A stretch of DNA of 64,000 bases from Sphaerisporangium melleum (lineage in GTDB: Bacteria; Actinomycetota; Actinomycetes; Streptosporangiales; Streptosporangiaceae): contig NZ_BMNT01000044.1 in the NCBI RefSeq assembly GCF_014646695.1, positions 1 to 64,000 of the forward strand, in the 5' to 3' direction. The position numbers were made by a program, and so were the translations under genes. Under the pieces are notes generated by a model. The model worked only from the letters and a program-made list of their open reading frames with translations, made no database searches and was not told the origin of the DNA. Shown here piece after piece: positions 25,104 through 33,538 of this stretch; within the stretch, counting starts at the first letter, position 1; every line of letters begins with the position of its first letter.

Positions 25104-25964
25104 CTATCCGACCCGGGACGTCAGGTAGGGACGCACATGTTCGTTCACTGCGCCGCAGCCGAGATAGTTGCGCGCGGTGTGGAAGTCGGCCCAGTCGATG
25201 TTCACGCTCTCGTCGCGGGTCACCCCGTCGAAGAACTTCGCCAGCGTGCCGGGAATCGCCGCGATGTCGTCCTTGTCGGCGATGTTCACCCAGCGGCCGA
25301 CGCCCGCCGGGCGCCGCCCGCGGCCGGCGACGGGCAGCGGCTGCAGCCGCTCGAACACGACGTTGCGCATGGCCAGCGGGCTGCCTAAGGTGACGAACAG
25401 TTCGACGGAAAGGTCGGGGTGCGCGCACAGCGCCTCATAGGCGACCACGCTGCCCAGCGAGTGCGCGATGAGCACCTTGGGCCGGTTGCGGCGGATCGTG
25501 TCCGCCACGGCCTCGCGCGACCTGACCCGCGCGGCGGCGTCCGCGCCGGCGAGGTAGGCCGCGACCTCGGGGCAGAAGTCCTCGGCGAAGTCCTTGGCCT
25601 TGGGACCGAGCCGCGCCAGCAGCCACTCGGCGAACCGGTGGATCAGCCCGGTGAGCGTCTCCCCCGCCCTCGCCCCGACGCCGTCCACCTGCTCCATCCA
25701 GCCGGCCAGCACGAGCTGGGAGGCGGGATCCATTTTGCGCAGATCGCGCTTGGCCGCCGACGGTTTCTCCTCGCGCAGCAGGTGTGCGTAGTAGGCCACC
25801 TCGCTGACGTAGGACTGCCCGGTGTACGGGGCACCGCGGGTCAGGCCCTGGTGCAGATAGCGGTCCCACTTGGCGCGCATGGCCTCGGCGGCCCCGCGCG
25901 CCGACCCGGCGTCCAGGAAGTAGTGGTACTTGCCGATGCCGTGAACCCCCACGATGCTCGCCAC
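25104..25964 (-). CDS. Alpha/beta-hydrolase-fold protein (serine esterase-like)
   Basis: This 286-residue protein starts MASIVGVHGIGKYHYF; the VHGIG loop is the oxyanion strand of serine hydrolases. The nucleophile elbow AHSLGS is near residue 167. A later Asp-containing region (NIADKDDIAAIPG) and a DWADFHTARNYL segment supply possible acid and His partners. The helical insert (residues 60-140) is charged, and there is no signal peptide. Codon 193 is TTA, rare in this genome. The protein belongs to an actinobacterial family usually annotated as hypothetical or serine peptidase; substrate and partner are unknown. Confidence 0.75.
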   Translation of the reverse strand: MASIVGVHGIGKYHYFLDAGSARGAAEAMRAKWDRYLHQGLTRGAPYTGQSYVSEVAYYAHLLREEKPSAAKRDLRKMDPASQLVLAGWMEQVDGVGARAGETLTGLIHRFAEWLLARLGPKAKDFAEDFCPEVAAYLAGADAAARVRSREAVADTIRRNRPKVLIAHSLGSVVAYEALCAHPDLSVELFVTLGSPLAMRNVVFERLQPLPVAGRGRRPAGVGRWVNIADKDDIAAIPGTLAKFFDGVTRDESVNIDWADFHTARNYLGCGAVNEHVRPYLTSRVG

Positions 25965-26044
25965 CGCACGGCCTCCCCACGTCGTGACGCGGCGCCCCGG
26001 CGCGCCGGCCGGGCCTTTGGACGAAAGGGCCGACCGCTACGGCC

Positions 26045-26071
26045 CTGGAGTACAGGGACACTGTCCTCCAG
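26045..26071. promoter_or_regulatory. 27-bp near-perfect palindrome
   Basis: CTGGAG-t-ACAG (26045-26055) mirrors CTGT-c-CTCCAG (26061-26071) around a 5-bp centre, with one mismatch pair. It lies in the 284-bp gap between the alpha/beta-hydrolase gene (leftward) and the ArfB-like gene (rightward). It is long enough for a dimeric regulator or a cruciform; no neighbour encodes an obvious binder. Confidence 0.45.
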
Positions 26072-26248
26072 GCCCGCGATCTCCGCAACCGGATCGCCAC
26101 GGCCGGTACGGGGACGTCGGGCGACGGCCGGCACGGAAACCGGTCACCCGCGGCCGGCGCCCGGCCTGCGGGAGACCGCCGGGACGAAAGCGGCAGGCGC
26201 GGTAAAACGGGTTGATCGGTAGTGGGGGCGGGCGGCTACGCTGGAGGA

Positions 26249-26674
26249 ATGCCCGGTCCCCTGCTCGTCCGCGGCTCGGTCGTCATCCCGGAGGCCGAGC
26301 TCACCTGGCGTTTCTCGCGTTCCTCCGGGCCGGGTGGCCAGGGGGTCAACACCACCGACAGCCGGGTCGAGCTGAGCTTCGACCTGGCGGCCACCGAGGC
26401 CCTGCCGCCGCCGCTCAAGGCCCGCGCGCTGGAGCGGCTGGCCTCCCGTCTGGTCGACGGGGTCGTCACCATCACCGCCTCGGAGTTCCGCTCGCAACTG
26501 CGCAACCGCGAGGCCGCCCGGCTGCGTCTCACCCGCCTGCTCGACCAGGCGGTGGCTCCCCCGCCCCAAAGACGCCGGCCGACCAAGCCCTCCCGGGGTT
26601 CGGTCGAGCGCCGCCTGGCCGCCAAGAAGCACCGCTCCGACGTCAAGCGCCTGCGCCGCTCCGACGAGGGCTGA
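26249..26674 (+). CDS. arfB: Peptidyl-tRNA hydrolase ArfB (ribosome rescue)
   Basis: This 141-residue protein is homologous to the catalytic domain of class I release factors. The GGQ loop SSGPGGQGVNTTDSRVEL starts near residue 24, with Gln methylation-site context. The basic C-terminal tail (RRPTKPSRGSVERRLAAKKH) inserts into the empty mRNA channel. ArfB releases peptides from ribosomes stalled without a stop codon. ATG at 26249 follows CTGGAGGA; an upstream GTG at 26222 is possible. It is followed by a GC-rich hairpin. Confidence 0.92.
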   Translation: MPGPLLVRGSVVIPEAELTWRFSRSSGPGGQGVNTTDSRVELSFDLAATEALPPPLKARALERLASRLVDGVVTITASEFRSQLRNREAARLRLTRLLDQAVAPPPQRRRPTKPSRGSVERRLAAKKHRSDVKRLRRSDEG

Positions 26675-26725
26675 ACCCGCCCGGCCCCCGGCCGCCCACC
26701 GAGGAGCCGCCTTCCGGAATCGGAA

Positions 26726-26743
26726 CCGGGGCCGCGGCCCCGG
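26726..26743. terminator. GC-rich hairpin between convergent genes
   Basis: CCGGGGC, loop CGCG, GCCCCGG is a perfect 18-bp palindrome between the arfB stop and the DinB-like gene stop. A wider pair of CCCGCCCGG/CCGGGCGGG arms (26676-26684 and 26740-26748) overlaps it. It is probably a two-way terminator. Confidence 0.5.
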
Positions 26744-26752
26744 GCGGGACGG

Positions 26753-27391
26753 TCAGGAGCGGCGGTCCTCCATCTCCCAGATGTGGTCGATGACGTGCCA
26801 GGCCAGCCGCCGGGCGGCGTAGCGCGGCGGCCAGCCCTTGCCGGCCGGCGGGGTGCCGTCGGAGGGCTTGGACAGCACGCTCACGATGTCGTCGCGCAGT
26901 GCGGCGCGCGCCGGGAGGTCGTCCGCGGCGAACGGCTTGTGCCGCACGCCGATGGTGCGGGCGTACGAGCGCTCGGCCTCCACCACGTGCGCCACCATCT
27001 TGTCGCGGTCGCGCCCGCCGCCGCGCGGGCCCTTGCGCAGGTGTTCAGGGGAGGCCGCCGCGACCTCGTCGAAGACCTCCCACGCGGCCCGCAGCAGCGC
27101 GGTGTCGCGCTCGGCGGTCGCGGCGTCCACCGGGTGGGCGTCGATGCCGGTGATCGCCTGTGGCGCGCCGAAGTCGGTGGTCGTGCCGCCCGGCACCCGC
27201 TCCACGACGGTGAGGGCGTCCGGATCGAACGGCAGCCCCGCCCGTTCGGCGATCACGCGGTAGCGGGGCACGTACTCGGCCAGGGCCTCCAGCGCGGCCT
27301 CCTCCCCCTTGCCCGCCCGGCACCAGCCGGGCCAGTCGAGGGCGCAGGCGAAGACCTTCTTGGCTCCGATCTCCAGGTAAACGTCCGTCAT
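26753..27391 (-). CDS. DinB-like four-helix-bundle protein
   Basis: This 212-residue protein has a DinB/mycothiol-dependent-maleylpyruvate-isomerase-like bundle in its C-terminal half. Metal-type histidines appear in KMVAHVVEAERSYAR and in AWHVIDHIWEMEDR. The N-terminal 70 residues (MTDVYLEIGAKKVFACALDW) form a small extra domain often fused in actinobacterial members. It may bind zinc or nickel and act in thiol transfer; the reaction is not known. ATG is at 27389-27391. Confidence 0.75.
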   Translation of the reverse strand: MTDVYLEIGAKKVFACALDWPGWCRAGKGEEAALEALAEYVPRYRVIAERAGLPFDPDALTVVERVPGGTTTDFGAPQAITGIDAHPVDAATAERDTALLRAAWEVFDEVAAASPEHLRKGPRGGGRDRDKMVAHVVEAERSYARTIGVRHKPFAADDLPARAALRDDIVSVLSKPSDGTPPAGKGWPPRYAARRLAWHVIDHIWEMEDRRS

Positions 27392-27477
27392 GCGGTCATC
27401 CTCCCCGTGAAGCCTGACAGGACCCGGCGGTCCTCCCCCGCCCTTCCACCGGATCGCGCCGGTACACCTGCCCGAGG

Positions 27478-28260
27478 TCAGTCCACCAGGTCGATGAGGT
27501 CGGCCACCGAGTTGACGACCCGGGAGGGACGGAAGGGGTAGCGGTCGATCTGGTCCTTCGTGGTCACTCCCGTGAGGACGAGGATCGTGTGCAGCCCGGC
27601 CTCCATGCCGGACACGATGTCGGTGTCCATCCGGTCGCCGATCATGGCGGTGCTCTCGCTGTGCCCGTCGATGGCGTTGATGGCGCTGCGCATCATCATC
27701 GGGTTCGGCTTGCCGACGAAGTAGGGCTCGACACCGGTCGCCTTGGTGATCATGGCGGCCACCGCGCCGCACGCGGGCAGGGCGCCCTCGTTGGACGGGC
27801 CGATCGCGTCGGGGTTGGTGGCGATGAACCGCGCACCGGCCCCGATGAGCCGGATGGCCCGGGTGATCGCGGTGAAGCTGTAGGTGCGGGTCTCGCCGAG
27901 CACCACGTAGTCGGGGGCGGTGTCGGTGAGGACGTACCCGATCTCGTGCAGGGCCGTGGTCAGGCCCGCCTCGCCGATCACGTACGCCGACCCGCCGGGC
28001 CGCTGGTCGTCCAGGAACCGGGCCGTGGCCAGCGCGGAGGTCCAGATCGACTCGGGCGGCACCTCCAGCCCGGCGCCGCGCAGCCGCACCGACAGGTCGC
28101 GCGGCGTGTAGATGGAGTTGTTGGTCAGGACGAGGAAGCGTTTGCCGGAGTCGCGGAGCCTGCGGATGAACTCCTCCGCTCCCGGCACCGGGCTTCCCTC
28201 ATGGACGAGGACGCCGTCCATGTCCGACAGCCAGCATTCGATCGGCTTGCGCTCGTTCAC
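27478..28260 (-). CDS. HAD-IIA family phosphatase (NagD-like)
   Basis: This 260-residue protein has motif I in [15 protein letters not shown] in FLVLTNNS (motif II), the Lys in GKPNPMMM and the acidic motif [14 protein letters not shown]. Those features and the large alpha/beta cap match NagD/p-nitrophenyl phosphatases, which hydrolyse nucleoside monophosphates or sugar phosphates. It is a single gene, divergent from the class IV PLP enzyme gene across 120 bp. Confidence 0.9.
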   Translation of the reverse strand: MNERKPIECWLSDMDGVLVHEGSPVPGAEEFIRRLRDSGKRFLVLTNNSIYTPRDLSVRLRGAGLEVPPESIWTSALATARFLDDQRPGGSAYVIGEAGLTTALHEIGYVLTDTAPDYVVLGETRTYSFTAITRAIRLIGAGARFIATNPDAIGPSNEGALPACGAVAAMITKATGVEPYFVGKPNPMMMRSAINAIDGHSESTAMIGDRMDTDIVSGMEAGLHTILVLTGVTTKDQIDRYPFRPSRVVNSVADLIDLVD

Positions 28261-28281
28261 CGTTCCCCCGCGTTCCGGGCC

Positions 28282-28323
28282 TGACCTACGTACCAGACCA
28301 GAATGACAGGTACCCAGCGGTCA
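28282..28323. promoter_or_regulatory. Nested inverted repeats in divergent promoter region
   Basis: TGACC (28282-28286) and GGTCA (28319-28323) enclose GTACC (28290-28294) and GGTAC (28309-28313). ATGAC/GTCAT (28303-28307 and 28320-28324) overlaps them. The region lies between the NagD-like and class IV aminotransferase genes. Arms are short, so this is a weak operator candidate. Confidence 0.3.
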
Positions 28324-28380
28324 TTTCACTAACGACCGCCATATCCCGACGTAGCACTGTGTGCCCTAGCATCCGCGGGC

Positions 28381-29160
28381 ATGGAAAGAGTCGTGATCGA
28401 TGGACACCCGCCGACGGTGGAAGATCTCCTGCGCCCGGCGCTGCGCAACTATGGGCACTTCACGGCGATGCAGGTGCGCGACGGCGCGACACGCGGGCTC
28501 GACCTGCACCTGCGCCGGCTGGACACCGCCACCGCCGAGCTCTTCGGCCAGGGCCTGGACGGCGACCTCGTGCGCCACCGCGTCCGGCACGCCCTCGCCG
28601 GGGGCGCCCGCGACGCCTCCGTGCGGGTCTACGTGTTCCCCCGGGACGAGGCCCGCGGCGGCGGGGTGTCGATCCTGGTGAGCGTCGCTCCGCCGCACGA
28701 GCCCCCGGCCGCGCCGCAGAGCCTGCTGCCGGTCGCCTACCAGCGGCCGGCGGCGCACCTCAAGCACGTCGGAGGGTTCGGCCAGTCTTGGGCGGGCCGT
28801 GCGGCCGAGCGGGCCGGCTTCGACGAGGCGCTGCTCGTCGCGCAGGACGGCACGGTCGCGGAGGGGGCGATCACCAACATCGGCTTCTGGGACGGCGAGG
28901 CCGTCGTCTGGCCGGAGGCGCCGATGCTGACCGGCATCACCATGATGCTCCTCGATCGGGGGCTCGCCGCGCTGGGCGTGCCGGTCCGCCGACGGCCGCT
29001 GCGTCTTGCCGACCTGGGCTCCTTCCGCGGGGCCTTCCTCACCAACTCCTGGGGGATCATGCCGGTGGGCCGGATCGGCGAGGTGACCTTTCCCGGCATG
29101 GCCGATCCGATGGCGAGGGTGCGCGAAGCGTACGAGAGCAACCCCTGGGAGCCGATCTAG
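28381..29160 (+). CDS. Class IV aminotransferase-family PLP protein
   Basis: This 259-residue protein belongs to the branched-chain/D-amino-acid aminotransferase and aminodeoxychorismate lyase superfamily. Family signs are RNYGHFTAMQVRDG with an arginine-rich N-terminal region, the Lys in AHLKHVGGFG as Schiff-base candidate, VAEGAITNIGFWDG, and LTGITMMLL for phosphate binding. It lacks enough specificity residues to name the substrate. It is convergent with, and overlaps by 4 bp, the LLM oxidoreductase gene. Confidence 0.82.
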   Translation: MERVVIDGHPPTVEDLLRPALRNYGHFTAMQVRDGATRGLDLHLRRLDTATAELFGQGLDGDLVRHRVRHALAGGARDASVRVYVFPRDEARGGGVSILVSVAPPHEPPAAPQSLLPVAYQRPAAHLKHVGGFGQSWAGRAAERAGFDEALLVAQDGTVAEGAITNIGFWDGEAVVWPEAPMLTGITMMLLDRGLAALGVPVRRRPLRLADLGSFRGAFLTNSWGIMPVGRIGEVTFPGMADPMARVREAYESNPWEPI

Positions 29161-30062
29161 GCGCCCGGGGCCAGGGCCTCCAGTGCCTCCTCGGCGCGGC
29201 GCATCGAGATGGCGGGGTCGGCGTCCGGATTGCCGATCTCGGGGTCGAAGTTGAGGTCGTGGAAGACCTCGGTGACCCCGGCGCCGGCCAGCGCCACCAC
29301 GTCGGAGCGGATCTCCTCCAGCGATCCGGTCAGCGCCGGACGGTCGGCGAGCCCCGGCTCGCGCACCTTGGTGGCGCCCCGGCAGATGAAGCGAAGCGCC
29401 TCGGGGTCGCGGCCCGCCTCCCTCGCGGCCTGCTTGATGATCCCGATCTGCCGGTCCATCGTCGCCAGATCGGCCCGGCTGGAGCTGATCCAGCCGTCGG
29501 CCAGCTCGCCGGCCCGGCGCAGCGCGACCTCGGCCGTCCCGCCGAGCAGCACCGGCGGCGCGGGATGCGGGCGGGGGTCCTGGTGGGAGAGGGCCACCTC
29601 GTAGAACTCGCCCTTGTGGCTGATGATGTCGTCGTGCCAGAACCGCCGGAGCACCTGGAGGTACTCCACGGCGCGGCGGCCCCGGCCCGCCAGGGGCACG
29701 CCGGAGGCGGTGAACTCCTCGGGCAGCCAGCCCAGGCCCAGCCCGGCGTCCAGCCGCCCGCCCGACACCTGCTGCAGTGTCGAGAGCTGCTTGGCCAGCA
29801 GGGCGGGCGAGAAGAACGGCATGTTGAGCACGGCGACCCCGAGCCGGACGCGTTCGGTCACCCCGGCGAGGTAGGCCAGGGTGACGACGGGGTCCTGAAC
29901 GCTGTGGTAGGAGGGCCCGAGGTCCTGGCCGACCGGGTAGAGCAGCCGCTGGAAGGTCCACAGCGAGTCGTAGCCGAGATCCTCGGCGCGACGCGCGACG
30001 CGCAGCATGTTGGCGGGTGTCGCCCACGAGCCCGAGACGGGCACTCCGAAGCCGATCCTCAT
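29157..30062 (-). CDS. LLM-class F420-dependent oxidoreductase
   Basis: This 301-residue luciferase-like TIM barrel starts MRIGFGVPVSGSWATPANML. Typical segments are DLGYDSLWTFQRLL, ERVRLGVAVLNMPFFSP, ISGGRL-like LQQVSGGRLDAGLGLGW and PPVLLGGTAEVALRRAGELADGW. This pattern fits TIGR03619-type F420-dependent enzymes. It uses reduced F420 or FMN for redox on an unknown substrate. ATG at 30062 is preferred; GTG at 30071 is in frame. The next gene is divergent, 48 bp away. Confidence 0.88.
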   Translation of the reverse strand: MRIGFGVPVSGSWATPANMLRVARRAEDLGYDSLWTFQRLLYPVGQDLGPSYHSVQDPVVTLAYLAGVTERVRLGVAVLNMPFFSPALLAKQLSTLQQVSGGRLDAGLGLGWLPEEFTASGVPLAGRGRRAVEYLQVLRRFWHDDIISHKGEFYEVALSHQDPRPHPAPPVLLGGTAEVALRRAGELADGWISSSRADLATMDRQIGIIKQAAREAGRDPEALRFICRGATKVREPGLADRPALTGSLEEIRSDVVALAGAGVTEVFHDLNFDPEIGNPDADPAISMRRAEEALEALAPGA

Positions 30063-30110
30063 GCCTCCCACCCTATGCCGGGCCGGCCGGCGGGCCCGTA
30101 GATTGGTCCG

Positions 30111-31133
30111 GTGACGGTGCGCGGCGAGGATGAGGCGACCGACGGCACGGCGGCGGGCCTCACCGGGCGGCTGGCGCGATTCGCGCGGGCGTACGGCGGG
30201 ACGGGGCGGGCGCGGGTGCTGAAGGACACGCGGGTGACGGTCGTGCGGGCCGGCGACGTGGTGGTCAAGGCGTACCCGCCGGAGACCGACGAGACCGCGC
30301 TGATCGCGCGCCTGCGCGTGGCCGGGACGCTTCCGGGGGTGCTGCTTCCCCCGCTGGCCGAGCGTCCCGAACGGCTGGACGGGCGGCTCGTGACGGTGTG
30401 GCCGGCCGGCGAGCCGGTGGACCCGTCCGACCCGGAGGGGGCGCCGTGGGAGACCGCGGCGCTGTTACTGGCCCGCCTGCACACCGCCCAGGCGGCCGCC
30501 CTGTCGCTCCCCCCGGCGGGCGGTCCGGCCCGGCTGGCCGGGGCCGTCGCCCGGCTGTCCGACCTGTCCGGCCTGTCCGGCCCGCGCGAACTCCACGGCG
30601 CGCCCGGCCCGGACCCCGGGAGCGGCTTCGACGGCAGGAACGGATCGGTCGCGACCATTCTCGCGGCGTTCCGGTCCCTGCCGGCCGAGGTGCGACCCGG
30701 CCCGGCGGAAGCCGGAGCCGCCGCCCCGGCCGGCGGGGTCCGTCCGCTCACCGCGGGACGGCCGGCCCACGGCGACTTCCATCTCGGGCAGATCATCCGC
30801 TACCAGGGCGAGTGGCTCTTGATCGACGTCGACGACCTCGGCGCCGGCGTCCCGGCCTGGGATCTGGCCCGCCCGGCGGCCTGGTACGCCTCGGGGCTGC
30901 TGTCCCCGCGGCTGTGGGAACGCTTCCTGTCGGCCTATCTGGCGGCGGCCGGCCCGGCGGTGTCCGCGGCCGATCCGTGGCGGGAACTCGACGCGCCGGC
31001 CCGCGCGTTGACGGTCCAGTTGGCGGCCACCGCGGTGGCCGCGGCGGGCGCGGAGGGCCGTCCGCTCGACGAGGTCGAGCAGGCCCTCGTCTCCTCCTGC
31101 GGGAGGATCGCGCGGGCCGCCGCGCCGCAGTAG
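30111..31133 (+). CDS. Phosphotransferase (APH-fold kinase)
   Basis: This 340-residue protein has the APH-type catalytic motif AHGDFHLGQI near residue 224 and the metal-binding LIDVDDLGAGVPAWDLARP. The N-lobe is short, with a plausible Lys in VVVKAYPP. Its substrate is unknown; similar proteins phosphorylate maltose-like sugars, fructosamines or antibiotics. Codon 119 is TTA (30465-30467), rare in this genome. The GTG start lies 48 bp from the divergent LLM gene. Confidence 0.78.
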   Translation: MTVRGEDEATDGTAAGLTGRLARFARAYGGTGRARVLKDTRVTVVRAGDVVVKAYPPETDETALIARLRVAGTLPGVLLPPLAERPERLDGRLVTVWPAGEPVDPSDPEGAPWETAALLLARLHTAQAAALSLPPAGGPARLAGAVARLSDLSGLSGPRELHGAPGPDPGSGFDGRNGSVATILAAFRSLPAEVRPGPAEAGAAAPAGGVRPLTAGRPAHGDFHLGQIIRYQGEWLLIDVDDLGAGVPAWDLARPAAWYASGLLSPRLWERFLSAYLAAAGPAVSAADPWRELDAPARALTVQLAATAVAAAGAEGRPLDEVEQALVSSCGRIARAAAPQ

Positions 31134-31168
31134 GGTCGCCGTGAGACCGTCCTAAGGAGATCGACTCG

Positions 31169-31429
31169 ATGCGTTGCCCGAAGTGCAGCGGGAACATGCG
31201 GACCTACGACCGCAACGGCGTCCACATTGAGCAGTGCGAGAACTGTCGCGGCATCTTCCTCGACTACGGCGAGCTTGAGACCCTGACCCGCGTCGAGAGC
31301 CAGTGGTCCCAGCAGCACTACCCTTCCCCGCCGCCTCCGGCGCACGGTGGCCCGGCCTGGGGCGCCCCGCACCACGGCGGCCACCACCGCCACCAGCGCA
31401 GCTGGGTGGGCATGCTCTTCTCGAGCTGA
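31169..31429 (+). CDS. TFIIB-type zinc-ribbon protein
   Basis: This 86-residue protein has an N-terminal zinc ribbon, MRCPKCSGNMRTYDRNGV then EQCENCRGIFLDYGELE, with four Cys ligands in CPxC and CxxC pairs. The tail is rich in His, Pro and Gly and ends SWVGMLFSS. This small family is common in actinobacteria; its role is unknown. AAGGAGA precedes the ATG, 35 bp after the kinase stop, so the two may be co-transcribed. Confidence 0.88.
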   Translation: MRCPKCSGNMRTYDRNGVHIEQCENCRGIFLDYGELETLTRVESQWSQQHYPSPPPPAHGGPAWGAPHHGGHHRHQRSWVGMLFSS

Positions 31430-31546
31430 CCCCAAGCGAAGGCCCCCGTCCGGGGTGAGCGGTCACGCCACGACGCGCGTTAGGAGGGCGGCGAGGTCGC
31501 GCTCCCGCACAGCGGAAGAAGGCCCGGGACCGCCGGCTCCGCCTGC

Positions 31547-31580
31547 GCGCCGGTTCAGCCGGTGCGCCGGTTCAGCCGGC
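31547..31580. repeat. 17-bp tandem duplication over the PAP2-DAGK stop codon
   Basis: GCGCCGGTTCAGCCGGT at 31547-31563 is followed directly by GCGCCGGTTCAGCCGGC at 31564-31580. The second copy contains the stop codon (31572-31574) of the minus-strand gene, so the duplication places a second TGA downstream. Confidence 0.7.
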
Positions 31581-33029
31581 GGGGCGGAAGACCAGCAGGG
31601 CGCGGGGGCGCTTGCCCAGGACGAGCGGGCCGGGCGCGGTGAAGGTCTCCCCATCGCGGGCCAGCCGCATCTCCCCCTCCGGGTGTGCGGGCGCGGCGAC
31701 GCGCAGGGTGTCCGCCTGCCAGTGCAGGTAGTGCCGGGACACCCCGGCCGCGCCCGCGATCATGCTGACGACGGCGCGCAGCCGGGGCAGCCGGGTGGCG
31801 GCGGTGAGCATCCGGATGTCCAGCACGCCGTCCTCCAGCCGGTCGCGGTGCGTCGGCGCGACGCCGCGCGAGGCGTAGGCGCAGTTGCCGGCGAACAGCA
31901 GCCACACCTTGCGGCGTACGCCGTCCACGACCAGTTCCAGCGGCCGGTGGTCGCCGGTCAGCACGCCGGCCATGGCGAGCACCAGCGCCGGCCACTTTCC
32001 GATCTTGGGCTCGAAGACCCGGCGGCGGTCGACCAGCAGCGGGTAGACCCCGATGCTGGCCGTGTTCAGGAACACCCGGCCGGCCACCTCGCCGACGTCC
32101 ACGGCGACCAGATGGCCCGACCGGTAGGCGTCGGCGGCCTCCTCGATGGTCTCGAGGCCGAGCGTGCGGGCGAAGTGGTCCAGCGTGCCGGCCGGCACCG
32201 GCAGCAGCGGGACGCCGCGCTCCAGAGCCGCCTGCGCACCGCAGTTCATCGTGCCGTCGCCGCCCGCCACGGCCAGCACCCGGGCGTGCTCGGCGGCCTG
32301 TCTGAGCCGCGTCAGCAGGTCCTCGCCCGGGCCGGTCTCGATGACCTCGGCCGCGGGCAGCGCCTTGCGCAGCGCGGCGGCGGTGCAGGGGTCGTGCCCG
32401 GCCCCGTTGTTGACCACGGCCACCACTCCCGCGCCGTCGGGGTCGAGGTCGTGCAGCGGCGCGGTGACGGCGCCCCTGGCCTCGACGTCCACCGTCGCGC
32501 CCGGCCACAGGCGCCGGGTGACCAGCGCCGCGGCCACCCCGAGCGCCGAGCCGGCGAGGACGTCCCCGGGATAGTGGACGCCGGTGTAGACGCGGGAGAA
32601 GCAGACGGCGCCGGCGGCCACGGCGACGGGCACGGCGATGCGGGCCGGGGCCTCCAGCGCGACGGCGGTGGCGAACGCGGCGGCCGAGGCCGAGTGCCCG
32701 GAGGGGAACGAATGCGAGGAGGGGATGCGGCCGAGGCGGGCCAGCGGGAAGTCGACGATGGACGGCCGGGCCCGCGCGAACGCCTGCTTGCCGAGCAGGT
32801 TGACCACGGGGCTCGCCAGGCTGATCGCCAGCAGGCCGCGGGTGGCGGCCCGGCGCATGCGCCTGCGCCCGGTGAGCGCGAGCCCGCCCGCCACGGCTGC
32901 CCACAGCAGCGAGTTGTCCGCTGCGCGCGACAGGCCCGGCAGCACGCGGTCGAAGCCGGGAAGGTGGGCATCGGCGACCGACCTGAACAGCCGCCGGTCG
33001 AGCCCGCCGAGCCGCTTTCTGATGGTCAT
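31572..33029 (-). CDS. PAP2 phosphatase-diacylglycerol kinase fusion
   Basis: This protein of about 485 residues has two catalytic parts. Residues 30-190 form a membrane PAP2 phosphatase with KQAFARARPS, SFPSGHSASAAAF and SRVYTGVHYPGDVLAG motifs. Residues 200-485 form a DAGK/sphingosine-kinase catalytic domain with NNGAGHD near its start and AVAGGDGTMNCGAQAAL. The fusion joins a lipid phosphatase to a lipid kinase and is seen in actinobacteria, where roles in phospholipid or undecaprenyl-phosphate recycling are proposed. ATG at 33029 fits the family start; GTG at 33071 is an in-frame alternative. Confidence 0.88.
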   Translation of the reverse strand: MTIRKRLGGLDRRLFRSVADAHLPGFDRVLPGLSRAADNSLLWAAVAGGLALTGRRRMRRAATRGLLAISLASPVVNLLGKQAFARARPSIVDFPLARLGRIPSSHSFPSGHSASAAAFATAVALEAPARIAVPVAVAAGAVCFSRVYTGVHYPGDVLAGSALGVAAALVTRRLWPGATVDVEARGAVTAPLHDLDPDGAGVVAVVNNGAGHDPCTAAALRKALPAAEVIETGPGEDLLTRLRQAAEHARVLAVAGGDGTMNCGAQAALERGVPLLPVPAGTLDHFARTLGLETIEEAADAYRSGHLVAVDVGEVAGRVFLNTASIGVYPLLVDRRRVFEPKIGKWPALVLAMAGVLTGDHRPLELVVDGVRRKVWLLFAGNCAYASRGVAPTHRDRLEDGVLDIRMLTAATRLPRLRAVVSMIAGAAGVSRHYLHWQADTLRVAAPAHPEGEMRLARDGETFTAPGPLVLGKRPRALLVFRPAG

Positions 33030-33086
33030 CTCGCTGGAGCCGGCGTTCCACATGCCTTGCTTAGTGCCCACCCTGGCGGCGGCCAG

Positions 33087-33386
33087 TCACCCGCGGCGCG
33101 GAGGGGCGGCCTCGGCACCGTGCGCGCCGAGCGCGGCGCGCACGACCTCCTCGACGTCGATCTCCAGGACGCGGGTGCGTTCACCCGCGGCGGCCTCCCG
33201 CGGGTGCACTCCGGCGTCGTCGAAGGCCGCGCGGAAGAAGCGCTCCTCGCCGAGCAGCCGGCACAGGTTCACCACTCTGACGTACAGCGGCGGCGGCCCC
33301 CCGGGGCTCGTGGCGTCCCGCATCGGCGACCGGCGCTCCCCGGGCACCCGGGGCCCGCCCTCCGGCCGCGTCGGATCAGTGCTCAT
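33087..33386 (-). CDS. Small protein sharing a module with the CehA-like neighbour
   Basis: This 99-residue protein has ATG at 33384-33386 after GGGAGGTG. The N-terminal 35 residues are Pro/Gly/Arg-rich. Residues 35-90 (LYVRVVNLCRLL, FFRAAF, ERTRVLEIDVEEVVRAAL) resemble residues 35-88 of the upstream metallohydrolase (PYVRTMSLSRFV, FSRAA, ERESRLAGLDFDEVLRDAL). The two genes share a strand, about 150 bp apart. It may be a partner or regulatory subunit of that enzyme, or a duplicated domain; function is unknown. Confidence 0.65.
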   Translation of the reverse strand: MSTDPTRPEGGPRVPGERRSPMRDATSPGGPPPLYVRVVNLCRLLGEERFFRAAFDDAGVHPREAAAGERTRVLEIDVEEVVRAALGAHGAEAAPPRRG

Positions 33387-33538
33387 CCGCACCTCCCGTT
33401 CACTCTGTGTGCCGCTATGGTGACACCAACGAACCGGCCGGGCTCCCGAACGGCTCCACAAGGAAGAGAAATCTTCCACCGCGAGTGATCGCCGTCCCCA
33501 TGGACGTAATCCCGCGGCCGGGACGCCGGTCCGGCCGG

